Source: Bacteroidales bacterium UBA2295 (GTDB lineage Bacteria; Bacteroidota; Bacteroidia; Bacteroidales; Tenuifilaceae). Taken from it: a DNA stretch of 45,537 nt. Both the position numbers and the translations under genes were made by a program. Of the stretch, positions 24,083-32,962 are shown one piece after another. The stretch spans positions 1-45,537 of the forward strand of contig DDWD01000193.1 of assembly GCA_002345825.1 (NCBI GenBank), in the 5' to 3' direction. The stretch's first letter is position 1, and the number at the start of each line of letters is the position of its first letter. The notes under the pieces are model-generated. The model worked only from the letters and a program-made list of their open reading frames with translations, did no database searches and was not told the origin of the DNA.

Positions 24083-26143
24083 TTAGTAATTCTCGTAGTC
24101 GCTGTCGCGCTTATTGGTATCGAAACCTTTGAGGGCAACGCCTTTTTTCCCTAACGAACTAGTGGTTGCTGTCGATTTGGTATTACTCTCGGCTTTTGGT
24201 GCCGATTTTGGCGCACTTATACTTGAAGTTCGACCTGATTTACGAGAGCCATCTAGCCTAAAGAAGCCAATTAACTCCTTAAGCTGCTCGGCCTGACTGC
24301 TAAGCTCCTCGGAGCTAGTGGCCAACTCCTCACTTGAGGCAGCATTCTGTTGGGTAACAGTGTTTAGCTGCTGTATGGCGTTGTTAATCTGATCCGATCC
24401 TGAATTTTGCTCTATACTAGCAGCAGCAATTTCTTGAACCAGCTTAGCGGTTTTCTCAATCTCGGGAATTAGACTACCCATTAACTCCGATGCATCTTCG
24501 GTTACGTTTACACTTTTGGATGCTAAAGCCACAATCTCATCGGCAGCAATTTTACTGCGTTCGGCTAGTTTACGAACCTCGGCGGCCACTACGGCAAAAC
24601 CTTTTCCGTGCTCACCTGCCCGTGCAGCCTCAACGGCGGCATTAAGTGCAAGAATATTGGTTTGAAAAGCAATATCGTTGATGATTCCGATTTTATCGGC
24701 AATATTTCTAATCGATTCTAAACTCTCTCTTGATGCGTTTCCGACCTTCTCAACACCCTGAGAAACATTGAGTGTGATTTTTTCGGTTTGCTGGGCATTA
24801 TCGGTATTCTGCTGAATATTGGCAGCCATCTGCTCCATGGATGAGCTAACCTCCTCGGCCGCTGACGCCTGCTCGCTAGCACCCTGCGACATCTGCTGCG
24901 AAGCTGAGCTAACCTCAAATCCAGCCCCGGCAATACTGTCGGCACCCGATTGGATATTCTCCACAATATCCTTAAGCTTCTCCACCATATTTCTTAAAGC
25001 GTCGGCCAGTTCACCAACCTCATCCTTTTGGTACACATCAACCGTTGCGCTCAGGTCGCCCTCGGCAACCTTTTTGGCAAAGTCAACGCCTTTGCGTAAC
25101 GCAACCACTACAGATTGCACAATGGTGCGAAGAACTAGTATCACCAAACCAACGGAGATAAGGGTTACCAGTAGAATGGCAATGCGTGTTTGGTTAAGTA
25201 TTTTATTCATTTCGCTTTCGTAAAAACCAACCGAAACGAATGCATCTATAGGCTCGAAATACTTAACGTATTGCACCTTATTGTGACCTTCCCACATATA
25301 CTCATCGCGCACAACTTGGCCTGTTTTATGCTTTAGCATAAACTGAAAAAACTCCTCGTCGCTTATGTTTTCACCAACGCTAGTTGGGTGTACTATAAGA
25401 GTACCATCCCCTCCAACTATGTATGGGTATCCAGTATCAAAAAACTTCTTACTATTGAATAGATTCGAGATATGGTTTAAATCTTTCTCAGGTACGCCAA
25501 CATAGATCATCCCTTTAACCTCACCATCAATTCGAATTGGCTCGTAAGCAGTTTGATACCAATCGTTAACAACCCATGCACGCCCGGTATATGTTTGTCC
25601 CCGCTCTATTGCCTGAGCAACAGGGCTATCCATAGGAATAAATGTACCGAGGGCACGAGCACCATCATTTCCTCTCACGTTTGTAGAGATCCTTAGAAAG
25701 CCCTGCGGAATTTTTTGAAAGATGGTAGCAGTTGCCACGCCCATACTGCTAATGGCATCAACAATATCCACACTATTTTGTAGTTGCTGATCGCTAACAT
25801 ACCACTTATTTACGTTGACGGTTGTTTTTGCTCCGGTTGACTGGTTAGTGGCGCTAAAGGCTACAAACTCGTCTGGCGACTCAACAATTGTCCCCTGACG
25901 ATATAAATAATTACTGGCAAGGTGCAGCGATACGGCTACCTTTTCCCTATTCCCTTGTAGTTCAACGTTAATAACTTCAACCAAATCGTTTACCTGCTCC
26001 ATCATCCTATCATCGGTGGTAGTAATAATTTGGTTTTGTAGCGTTGAATTTACATAAATGCCAAACACAGCAAATGCTACAACCAAGAATCCACCCATAA
26101 TAATGTTAAGGCGGGTTCCAATTTTTAAATCTTTTAGTCTCAT
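24083..26143 (-). CDS. Chemoreceptor (MCP) with Cache_3-Cache_2-type sensor
   Basis: A transmembrane chemoreceptor of 686 residues. The start at 26143 is preferred: the protein then begins MRLKDLKIGTRLN just before TM1, like the other receptor, and GGAGGA sits 8-9 bases upstream, an unusually good ribosome-binding site. The frame is open further to 26206 (21 extra residues). The periplasmic sensor (about 35-320) fits the Cache_3-Cache_2 fusion class: MGVATATIFQKIPQGFLRISTN-type segment, then GRAWVVNDWYQTAYEPI and GVPEKDL, then GYPYIVGGDGTLIVHP. TM2, HAMP and the signalling hairpin (INDIAFQTNILALNAAVEAA) follow. It ends SDYENY, again an x-aromatic-x-x-aromatic tail able to tether CheR. Cache receptors of this sort usually sense small organic molecules. 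Confidence 0.95.
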   Translation of the reverse strand: MRLKDLKIGTRLNIIMGGFLVVAFAVFGIYVNSTLQNQIITTTDDRMMEQVNDLVEVINVELQGNREKVAVSLHLASNYLYRQGTIVESPDEFVAFSATNQSTGAKTTVNVNKWYVSDQQLQNSVDIVDAISSMGVATATIFQKIPQGFLRISTNVRGNDGARALGTFIPMDSPVAQAIERGQTYTGRAWVVNDWYQTAYEPIRIDGEVKGMIYVGVPEKDLNHISNLFNSKKFFDTGYPYIVGGDGTLIVHPTSVGENISDEEFFQFMLKHKTGQVVRDEYMWEGHNKVQYVKYFEPIDAFVSVGFYESEMNKILNQTRIAILLVTLISVGLVILVLRTIVQSVVVALRKGVDFAKKVAEGDLSATVDVYQKDEVGELADALRNMVEKLKDIVENIQSGADSIAGAGFEVSSASQQMSQGASEQASAAEEVSSSMEQMAANIQQNTDNAQQTEKITLNVSQGVEKVGNASRESLESIRNIADKIGIINDIAFQTNILALNAAVEAARAGEHGKGFAVVAAEVRKLAERSKIAADEIVALASKSVNVTEDASELMGSLIPEIEKTAKLVQEIAAASIEQNSGSDQINNAIQQLNTVTQQNAASSEELATSSEELSSQAEQLKELIGFFRLDGSRKSGRTSSISAPKSAPKAESNTKSTATTSSLGKKGVALKGFDTNKRDSDYENY

Positions 26144-26297
26144 ATTTTCATCCTCCAGTTTTATTAGTTTGAGTACTTTATTCACTATCCGTACCAAACA
26201 AAGCAACTGACTGGTTGTGTTTACATTGAATCAGAATACTGGGAATAAAACGGGGATAGAGAAATACCTTATATCGGTTTTATACGATATCTCGTAG

Positions 26298-27743
26298 TTA
26301 AACGGGTCGCTCTATGCCCAACTTTTTCATTCGAGACTCCAGGGTGGTAGGGTTAATTTGCAGCAGCTGTGCCGCACCATTTTTGCCTCTAATTCTCCAT
26401 CGGGTATGCTTAAGCACTCTTAATATATGCTGTTTTTCGTTATCATGAAGAGGGAGGATCTCTAGATCTGGCTGGGGTTGTCCCTTTGACGGATTAAACC
26501 AACTGCCCGTATCGAGTTTACTGCTTGTGCTAAGCACAAAGGCACGCTCAACAACATTGCTAAGCTCCCTAATATTGCCGGGCCAATGATACTCCATTAA
26601 ACTATCAAAAACTTTTTTGGGTACGGAGGTAATCTTTTGCCCAAACTCTCTGTTAAGCGATGCAATAAAGTGCTCTACTATTAAAGGGATATCCTCTCTC
26701 CTATCGCGCAATGGAGGTATAGTAATTGGTAGAATGTTCAGCCGATAAAATAAATCGCTGCGGAAAGTTCCCTTTGCTACCTCTTGCTCCAGATTCCTAT
26801 TTGTTGCAGCAATAAGCCTAAAATCGGTTTTAATAATTTTGTTACTGCCAATACGTTCGAACTCGCCCTCTTGAAGCACTCTTAGAAGCTTGGGCTGCAT
26901 TGCCAAAGGCAACTCGCCAATCTCGTCGAGAAAAAGAGTTCCTTTATGAGCAATCTCGAACTTACCATACTTTAACTTATTTGCTCCAGTAAAGGCACCC
27001 CTCTCATAACCAAACAGTTCGCTCTCTATGAGGGTTTCGGGGATGGCTGCGCAGTTAATTTTCACAAGCAAATTGTCCTTGCGATTGCTGTGACTATGGA
27101 TTGCCTTGGCAAAAAGTTCTTTACCTGTTCCTGTTTCGCCAAGCAGCAATATTGATGCGTTAGACTTTGCTGCCTGAACAGCTTGCTTTAGTACCGATTT
27201 TAAATTTTTACTCTTACCCACAATTTCGGAGGTCAAGTTCTGGTCGAGGAATTCATCCTTAAGCTGAATATTTTCCTCCTCAAGCTTTTCTTTAAGCGTA
27301 TTTATTTCGTTGTAAGCAAGCTGCAACCTCCTGACCTGGCCAATCAAATCGTTTATTAACGTAATGTTTTTCTTCCTTAGCTCATATGCCTCAAAAGCGC
27401 TATCGAGTGTTTGTCGTAAATCCTGAATATTCCAGGGTTTGAGCAAATATCTAAAAATTCCCCCTTGGTTAAGGGCCTTGAGTATGGTTTCGTTATCGTC
27501 GTATGCAGTGAGAATAATAATTACTACCGATGGGAACTGTTGCTGCACCTTCTTTGCCAGCTCGAGTCCGGTTAAATTGGGCATTCGCTGGTCAGTTAAA
27601 AGAACTTTAACGTCCTGCTCCTTAATTATTGGGATGGCTAGGGTTGGATCGTCAAGGGTGATTACGGTAAACCATTTCTTGAGGGCTATCTCAAGAGTAA
27701 AAAGGTTATTGGGCTCATCGTCGACGTACAATAGTTTTCTCAC
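26298..27743 (-). CDS. NtrC-family sigma-54 response regulator
   Basis: A 481-residue response regulator. The receiver has phospho-acceptor Asp51 (VLLTDQRMP) and Lys102 (YLLKPWN). The AAA+ core has Walker A GETGTGKE, GAFTGA (intact sigma-54 contact loop) and Walker B GTLFLDEIGELP. A Fis-type helix-turn-helix ends it (RIRGKNGAAQLLQINPTTLESRMKKLG). It is the third gene of the alcohol dehydrogenase-kinase-regulator cluster, with only 6 bp between kinase stop and its start, so the PAS kinase is its cognate partner. It should switch on sigma-54 promoters of genes tied to alcohol metabolism. No -24/-12 site could be found in front of the dehydrogenase gene, so its targets may lie elsewhere. Confidence 0.94.
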   Translation of the reverse strand: MRKLLYVDDEPNNLFTLEIALKKWFTVITLDDPTLAIPIIKEQDVKVLLTDQRMPNLTGLELAKKVQQQFPSVVIIILTAYDDNETILKALNQGGIFRYLLKPWNIQDLRQTLDSAFEAYELRKKNITLINDLIGQVRRLQLAYNEINTLKEKLEEENIQLKDEFLDQNLTSEIVGKSKNLKSVLKQAVQAAKSNASILLLGETGTGKELFAKAIHSHSNRKDNLLVKINCAAIPETLIESELFGYERGAFTGANKLKYGKFEIAHKGTLFLDEIGELPLAMQPKLLRVLQEGEFERIGSNKIIKTDFRLIAATNRNLEQEVAKGTFRSDLFYRLNILPITIPPLRDRREDIPLIVEHFIASLNREFGQKITSVPKKVFDSLMEYHWPGNIRELSNVVERAFVLSTSSKLDTGSWFNPSKGQPQPDLEILPLHDNEKQHILRVLKHTRWRIRGKNGAAQLLQINPTTLESRMKKLGIERPV

Positions 27744-27749
27744 ACTCTT

Positions 27750-29957
27750 CTATCTTTTGGGCAAATATATAATAAACTCGGTACCTATCCCCTCCTGCGA
27801 TTTAACTTTAATTTCACCATCATGGTCGGTTATTATTCCGTGTACTATGGAAAGCCCTAGTCCTGTTCCCACACCAACTGGTTTTGTGGTGAAAAAGGGG
27901 TCGAATATTCTCTGCTCCATTCCAGAGGGGATCCCTTTGCCTGTATCCTTAATACGAATCAGGTATTTATCGGTTTCTCTAATGTAACTAGTTTCAATAG
28001 CTATGGTTCCCTCCCCCTCAATGGCTTGAATAGAGTTAACCAATATGTTGAGAAAAACCTGACCTAATTTTCCAGGGTAGCAATATATCTCATCATTATC
28101 GCAAAGATTTGTGCTTATGGTTATACTATGCTTATACTTGTTGTAAAGAATGGTTAAAGCCGAATTGATCAACTCGCTGAGGCTTGCAACGGACTTGCTC
28201 TCATTATCGAGCCGTGCAAAGGTTCGTAATCCTTTCACTATCGACATTGTCCGATCGACACCCGTACGTATTGATTGTATTAGCAATGGGATTGTTTCCA
28301 AGCTGCCCTTCACATCGTACTGAACATCGATCTGGTTTAGCAAACCAATTTCATCTACGGGGTAAAGCTTCTTGTAGTGATTTGAGTACTCACGAATGGC
28401 TGCAATTATGTCGTTCACCTCCATCTCGAGCCCAAGCACGCCGCTGCTTATGAAATTTATGGGGTTGTTAATTTCGTGGGCTATACCCGATGTTAAAACA
28501 CCCAACGAGGCCATTTTTTCAGAAAGAACCAGCTGTTTCTGAGCTTTCTGCAACTTATCGAGTGTATCCTGCAGCTGAGTTCTTTGGTAGTAAAGTTCCT
28601 CATTAATAGATGTTAACTCCTCGTTGGCCGCTTCCAACTCTTCGGTACGAGCTTTCACAAGATATTCCAGGTTCTCTTGATGCTTTTGAATTTCAACCTC
28701 AAGCTTTTTCCTATCGGTTATATCGGAGTGGGTACCAATAATTCGAACAACCTCTCCTTTGGCATTCCATTCAACTACTTTTCCTCGTCCCCTAATCCAC
28801 ATCCAGGTTTTATCCTTGCGCAAAAAACGAAACTCTACATCGAACCCTTCAGAGTCCTTATAAAGTCTCGATTCTATCTCGTTTATACAATATTCCAAAT
28901 CATCGGGATGAACTCGTTTCTCCCACTCTTTGAGGTTATGGGGGAACTCATTGGGCAAATACCCTGCAATAGTGTAGTACCTCTTATCGAAATAAACATA
29001 GCCAGTTTTTAGATTCCAATCCCATACACCGTCGTTTACCGCCTGCAATGCCAAATCGTAACGTTCCTCGCTAGCTTCGAGCTTAAGCTGGGCCATTTTA
29101 CTTTCGGTAACATCCCTTATCACTACCTGTACAAAACTATTATCCCCCTTTTCGATTGTTGCTGCTCGCCCTTGCCCATAAAGTATTGCGCCTGTAATGT
29201 TTACCCATTTCAGATCGAAAGCTTTGTTGAGTTCACCTTTTAAAGCATTTTGAAACAACTTTTGGTAAGTTGTAATATCCTCCTTTAGTATTGTGGGGAT
29301 TGTTAGGAAGTTCGCACCTTCAAAAACCTCTCTGGAGTACCCTGACAAATCGAGGAAAGCCTTATTGACTGAAATAATTTTCCCGCTGAATGAGATGGTA
29401 AATATGCCATCGGGTGATAGTTCAACGATACTTCTATATTTCTCTTCACTAACCTTAAGAGCTTCGCGCGAGAGCAAAAGTTCCTCTTCATACTTCTTCC
29501 GCTCTGTAAAATCGCGAATTACTGCCACAAGGGCCTTTTTGCTATTCCAGATTATTGGACTAACGGATATTTGCACATCAACTAGCTGATTGGTTCCCGG
29601 CTGAAGAATCTCCCACACAAACACCCTGGTGTGCCCCTCAGCCACCTGGCTCCATATCGCAAAAATGTCGTTACGATTTAATTTTGGATTTGAAAAATCT
29701 AAAAGGTTCTTGCTATCAATCTCAGAGCCATTAACACCAAGCAATTTCTCCGCCCTTTTGTTCACCAGCAACAACTGTCCTTTAACGGTATGAATAACTA
29801 TACTATCGCTAATACTCTCGATAATGGCGCTAAGGTTTTGCTGATTTGTTTCAAGCGCATTAACCTTAGCCTGCAGCTCGGGATAGTAGCTCTTTCTGAT
29901 GGACGTATCGCCCAGACCAATGATTTTATTTCTATACTCTTCCCAACTCTTTTCCAT
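27750..29957 (-). CDS. Soluble PAS histidine kinase (NtrB-like), partner of the NtrC-type regulator
   Basis: A 735-residue cytoplasmic kinase without a membrane segment. Three PAS/PAC units lie at about 40-160, 170-290 and 295-425, followed by a long coiled coil (about 430-490). The HisKA domain has the His in MASLGVLTSGIAHEINNPINF, and HATPase_c has NILVNSIQAIEGEGTI, IKDTGKGIPSGM and the G box TGLGLSIVHGI. It is translated directly after the alcohol dehydrogenase (3-bp gap) and before the NtrC-type regulator (6-bp gap). A sensor kinase fixed behind a dehydrogenase gene suggests it reads the state of that pathway, for instance an aldehyde, NAD(H) ratio or redox signal; which one is not visible. 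Confidence 0.93.
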   Translation of the reverse strand: MEKSWEEYRNKIIGLGDTSIRKSYYPELQAKVNALETNQQNLSAIIESISDSIVIHTVKGQLLLVNKRAEKLLGVNGSEIDSKNLLDFSNPKLNRNDIFAIWSQVAEGHTRVFVWEILQPGTNQLVDVQISVSPIIWNSKKALVAVIRDFTERKKYEEELLLSREALKVSEEKYRSIVELSPDGIFTISFSGKIISVNKAFLDLSGYSREVFEGANFLTIPTILKEDITTYQKLFQNALKGELNKAFDLKWVNITGAILYGQGRAATIEKGDNSFVQVVIRDVTESKMAQLKLEASEERYDLALQAVNDGVWDWNLKTGYVYFDKRYYTIAGYLPNEFPHNLKEWEKRVHPDDLEYCINEIESRLYKDSEGFDVEFRFLRKDKTWMWIRGRGKVVEWNAKGEVVRIIGTHSDITDRKKLEVEIQKHQENLEYLVKARTEELEAANEELTSINEELYYQRTQLQDTLDKLQKAQKQLVLSEKMASLGVLTSGIAHEINNPINFISSGVLGLEMEVNDIIAAIREYSNHYKKLYPVDEIGLLNQIDVQYDVKGSLETIPLLIQSIRTGVDRTMSIVKGLRTFARLDNESKSVASLSELINSALTILYNKYKHSITISTNLCDNDEIYCYPGKLGQVFLNILVNSIQAIEGEGTIAIETSYIRETDKYLIRIKDTGKGIPSGMEQRIFDPFFTTKPVGVGTGLGLSIVHGIITDHDGEIKVKSQEGIGTEFIIYLPKR

Positions 29958-29960
29958 ATG

Positions 29961-31157
29961 TTATAGTGCTTCAGAGTAAATGGCAGCCAAATCGGCTTGG
30001 GTAGGAACTCTTGGATTAGTTGCATTACAAGGATCGTTAATGGCCTTACGAGATAATTCACGTACAAAATCGGGGCGCACCCCTTTAGTGCCCAAAGTTG
30101 AAACGATACCAATACTTTTGCTAAGGCGAGCAACATAATCAACGACTTGCTTTTTTAGAACAGATAATGGTTTTCCATCTACGTCAATCCCAAGTTTATT
30201 AGCAATAGCCTTATATTTTATTGTCGCCTCGTTAAAGTTGTACCCTACAACATGGGGTAGCAATATTGCATTACATTCACCATGTGGCAAATCGAGATAT
30301 CCACCAAGGCTATGCGCCATGGAGTGAACACAACCTAAGCTAGCATTAGAGAAAGCCAAGCCCGCGTACAAGCTGGCCAGCATAATCCTTCCTCTTAGCT
30401 GGATATCTGTAGGCCTCTCAATTGAAGTTTGTAGGTTGGCATTTATTAACCCAATTGCCTCTAAAGCATATAAATCGGTAAATGCGGAGCTCGCATTGGA
30501 AACATAGGCTTCGAATGCGTGCGACAGGGCATCCATTCCTGTACAAGCGGTTAAGAATGGATCCATAGTGGTAAGCACAACTGGATCGACAAGCGCCACA
30601 TCGGGAACGGTGGCCTTACTAATAATGGCCATTTTATACTTTTGATCATACCTGTTGATAATAGCAAACTGCGAAAGATCTGCAGCAGTACCAGCTGTGG
30701 TGGGGATACATATTAGAGGCGGCATTGGATAATTAATTTTATCAACCCCTTCAAACTTTTCAATTGATTTGTGGTTGGTTGAAACAATTCCAATGCCTTT
30801 TGCACAGTCCATAACACTTCCACCGCCTAAAGCCAAAATCAAGTTACAGCCCGAGCGCTGGTAAATATCAGCTCCTTCCATCACCTCAAAATCTCGGGGA
30901 TTAGGTGAAACCGATGAGAAAACCTGATATTCGATACTATTCTGCAAAAGATTATCCTGAAGTTCCGAAAGCCATGGAGTAGCAGCTAAACCCGAATCGG
31001 TAACCAGAAATACCTTTTTCCCTCCAAGCTGTTTACAGAAATTACTAACCAGAAAGCGTGCATCAACACCAAAGATGTACTCGGGTGCTACAAATTTTCT
31101 GAGTTCAAGCTGTATATCGTCAGCTTGCAGCAAATTATTTTGATTTTTCGACATCAT
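29961..31157 (-). CDS. Iron-dependent alcohol dehydrogenase (type III)
   Basis: A 398-residue member of the Fe-ADH family, which interconverts alcohols and aldehydes with NAD(P)H. Visible family motifs are the nucleotide-binding GGGSVMDCAKG near residue 110, the PTTAGTAAD segment, and the metal-binding region GMDALSHAFEAYVS followed by HSMAHSLGGYLDLPHGECNA with its three His. Length is normal. The start codon is at 31157 (Met-Met), and a second Met in phase leaves it uncertain by one residue. It heads a cluster with a PAS kinase and an NtrC-type regulator. With the AOR gene 11 kb away this would allow alcohol-aldehyde-acid interconversion; the exact substrate cannot be told. Confidence 0.94.
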   Translation of the reverse strand: MMSKNQNNLLQADDIQLELRKFVAPEYIFGVDARFLVSNFCKQLGGKKVFLVTDSGLAATPWLSELQDNLLQNSIEYQVFSSVSPNPRDFEVMEGADIYQRSGCNLILALGGGSVMDCAKGIGIVSTNHKSIEKFEGVDKINYPMPPLICIPTTAGTAADLSQFAIINRYDQKYKMAIISKATVPDVALVDPVVLTTMDPFLTACTGMDALSHAFEAYVSNASSAFTDLYALEAIGLINANLQTSIERPTDIQLRGRIMLASLYAGLAFSNASLGCVHSMAHSLGGYLDLPHGECNAILLPHVVGYNFNEATIKYKAIANKLGIDVDGKPLSVLKKQVVDYVARLSKSIGIVSTLGTKGVRPDFVRELSRKAINDPCNATNPRVPTQADLAAIYSEAL

Positions 31158-31302
31158 TCAAACCTTGAAATTAAAACTAAAGTTATAAAGAAAAACTTCA
31201 CCAAATCAATTCTCAAAAGCCTTCCGTAATTAGTTCTTACATCAAATTGTTTCAAGTTACATTCTTTATCGAGGTAATGTGCTTTATTTTCGTCCTTTTT
31301 TA

Positions 31303-31310
31303 TAATTTTG
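31303..31310 (+). promoter_or_regulatory. Possible -7 element of purS (TAATTTTG)
   Basis: TAATTTTG matches the Bacteroidota TAnnTTTG element exactly, 23 bp before the purS ATG. No good -33 TTTG stands at the right distance, so the call is weak. Confidence 0.4.
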
Positions 31311-31333
31311 CGCTAACAAAAAAGCAAATCAGC

Positions 31334-31585
31334 ATGAAGTTCATCGCCGAAATAAACGTAATGCCTTTAAAGGCCTTACTCGATCCACAAGGAAAAGCTG
31401 TTGGAATGGTTATGCAAAACACCGGTTACACCGAGGTGTCGAACGTTCGTATTGGCAAGCATATTACCCTGGAGATTGAAGCTGCAACCAAAGAAGATGC
31501 AATGGAACGGGTAAACGAAGCCTGCTCGAAGGTACTCTCCAACCCAATTATGGAAGGTTACGAGTACAAGATAACAGAAGCATAA
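31334..31585 (+). CDS. purS: PurS subunit of formylglycinamidine ribonucleotide synthase
   Basis: An 83-residue protein: KFIAEINVMPLKALLDPQGKAV, then NTGYTEVSNVRIGKHI and NPIMEGYEYKITEA, the standard PurS layout. With PurL and PurQ it forms the enzyme of the fourth step of purine synthesis; PurS bridges the other two. The longer open frame from a TTG at 31247 adds 29 mostly hydrophobic residues unlike PurS, so the ATG at 31334 is chosen. No purQ or purL is nearby. It converges with the DAHP synthase gene, with two bases between the stop codons. Confidence 0.92.
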   Translation: MKFIAEINVMPLKALLDPQGKAVGMVMQNTGYTEVSNVRIGKHITLEIEAATKEDAMERVNEACSKVLSNPIMEGYEYKITEA

Positions 31586-31587
31586 AG

Positions 31588-32682
31588 CTATTCAGCAACC
31601 TCATCAGGAGATATCATATCGGCCTGCTTGCGCACTGATTCTTTGTGAACCAGCCGGAGCAGGTCTTTTACATATTTGGGCGAAAGGCCAAGTCTCTCGC
31701 CTACCTCAACCCGCATTTTTATCATCTCCTCCCATCGGCGCAGCTGTATGATCGCCATATTATTTTTGAGCTTATACTCCCCTATATGCTCTATTATCTC
31801 CATTCGTTGCGAAAGAAGCTCCAGTAGCTGCAAATCCAAGGAGTCGATCTTTTCGCGCATCGACTCAAGAATATCTATTGACTCTGGCGACGTGGGAGTA
31901 ATCCTTTTGTAGGATAGCGATGTTAAAATATCACCAAGATTTTTAGGGGTTACCTGCTGCTTGGCATCGCTAAGAGCTTTTGATGGGTTTACATGGGTCT
32001 CAATCATAAGCCCATCCATCGAAAGGTTTAGGGCTTTCTGCGCCACATCGGGGATAAGTTCTGGCTTGCCCGAGATATGGCTAGGATCGCAAATAATGGG
32101 CAAGTCGGGCATTATCGACCTCAGGTCAATAGCAACCTCCCACTTGGGAACATTTCTGTACATCGATTTTTGAAAGGGGGAGAATCCTCGGTGAATACCA
32201 CCTAGCTTGGTAACGCCCACCCTGGCAAAACGTTCAATCACACCAATCCACATCTCCAAATCGGGGTGAATTGGATTTTTTATCAGCACAGGTTTGTCTA
32301 TTCCCGCCATGGCCGAGGCCAGTTCATCAACCGAGAATGGGTTTGATGAGGTACGCGCTCCTACCCAAAACATATCAACCCCAGCCTTTAGAGCCGCCTC
32401 CAGATGGTGAGGGGTGGCCACCTCAACAGCGAGCAGCAAGCCCGTTTCTTGCTTTGCCTCAGCAAGCCACTCCAGCGCAGGCTCGCCAGCCCCCTGAAAG
32501 GTTCCGGGCCGTGAACGGGGTTTCCACACCCCCGCCCTAAAAACATCAACCTTGCCCAATGCGGCTACGCCTCTAGCCGTTTGCAACACCTGCTCTCGGC
32601 TCTCGGCGCTACATGGTCCAGCAATAATCAGTGGTCCATTTAAGGTTTTGTTAAACCATTGGGTTATGGGGAGGATGCTCAT
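31588..32682 (-). CDS. Bifunctional DAHP synthase / chorismate mutase type II
   Basis: A 364-residue fused enzyme. The N-terminal part (about 1-250) is the KDO8P/AroG-related DAHP synthase that makes 3-deoxy-7-phosphoheptulonate, first step of the shikimate pathway: GPCSAES near residue 21, GVDMFWVGARTSSNPFSV, GIHRGFSP and ICDPSHISGKPE. From about 270 a chorismate mutase follows (DSLDLQLLELLSQRMEIIEHIGEYK...LRRWEEMIKMR). This order of fusion is common in Bacteroidota, and the mutase half often gives feedback control of the synthase. The start is taken from the Met at 32682; the sequence starts MSILPITQWF. Confidence 0.95.
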   Translation of the reverse strand: MSILPITQWFNKTLNGPLIIAGPCSAESREQVLQTARGVAALGKVDVFRAGVWKPRSRPGTFQGAGEPALEWLAEAKQETGLLLAVEVATPHHLEAALKAGVDMFWVGARTSSNPFSVDELASAMAGIDKPVLIKNPIHPDLEMWIGVIERFARVGVTKLGGIHRGFSPFQKSMYRNVPKWEVAIDLRSIMPDLPIICDPSHISGKPELIPDVAQKALNLSMDGLMIETHVNPSKALSDAKQQVTPKNLGDILTSLSYKRITPTSPESIDILESMREKIDSLDLQLLELLSQRMEIIEHIGEYKLKNNMAIIQLRRWEEMIKMRVEVGERLGLSPKYVKDLLRLVHKESVRKQADMISPDEVAE

Positions 32683-32871
32683 TGTTGATTTTGTTTTTGC
32701 AAAGTTAGCTAATTGAGCAGTAAACGCAAGGTTGGGGTAATTGTTGAGCCAATGATAATAATTGTAACACTATAAGCTAGTATATTCATGGCAAAATAGA
32801 TAGCAAATCTGCCATGAATTCTCGTATTTTTAGTCCCTATGTTTGTTTTAAATTAGCACTTTGATTTTCAG

Positions 32872-32918
32872 TTGCCACGGGCTTTACTTCGACAGGCTCA
32901 GCAACCAGCCCGTGGCAA
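32872..32918. repeat. 12-bp hairpin enclosing a TTCGACAGGCTCAG motif
   Basis: TTGCCACGGGCT at 32872-32883 pairs perfectly with AGCCCGTGGCAA at 32907-32918; the 23-nt loop holds the dispersed motif. No U-tract follows. It lies in the spacer before the penicillin-binding protein gene. Confidence 0.65.
32888..32901. repeat. Dispersed motif copy 3 (TTCGACAGGCTCAG)
   Basis: The best-formed of the three copies in this window, situated inside the loop of a 12-bp hairpin. Confidence 0.5.
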
Positions 32919-32962
32919 TTAGCAAAATGTTTTGTAGGAATAAAACTTAAACAGTTTCTTCT

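Noticed and set aside
31158..31246. Sigma-54 site before the alcohol dehydrogenase gene
   Set aside because: I searched the minus strand for GG-N10-GC, since an NtrC-type gene is in the unit, and found none.
31247..31333. N-terminal extension of PurS
   Set aside because: It starts at TTG, is hydrophobic and foreign to PurS; the ATG at 31334 gives the normal length.
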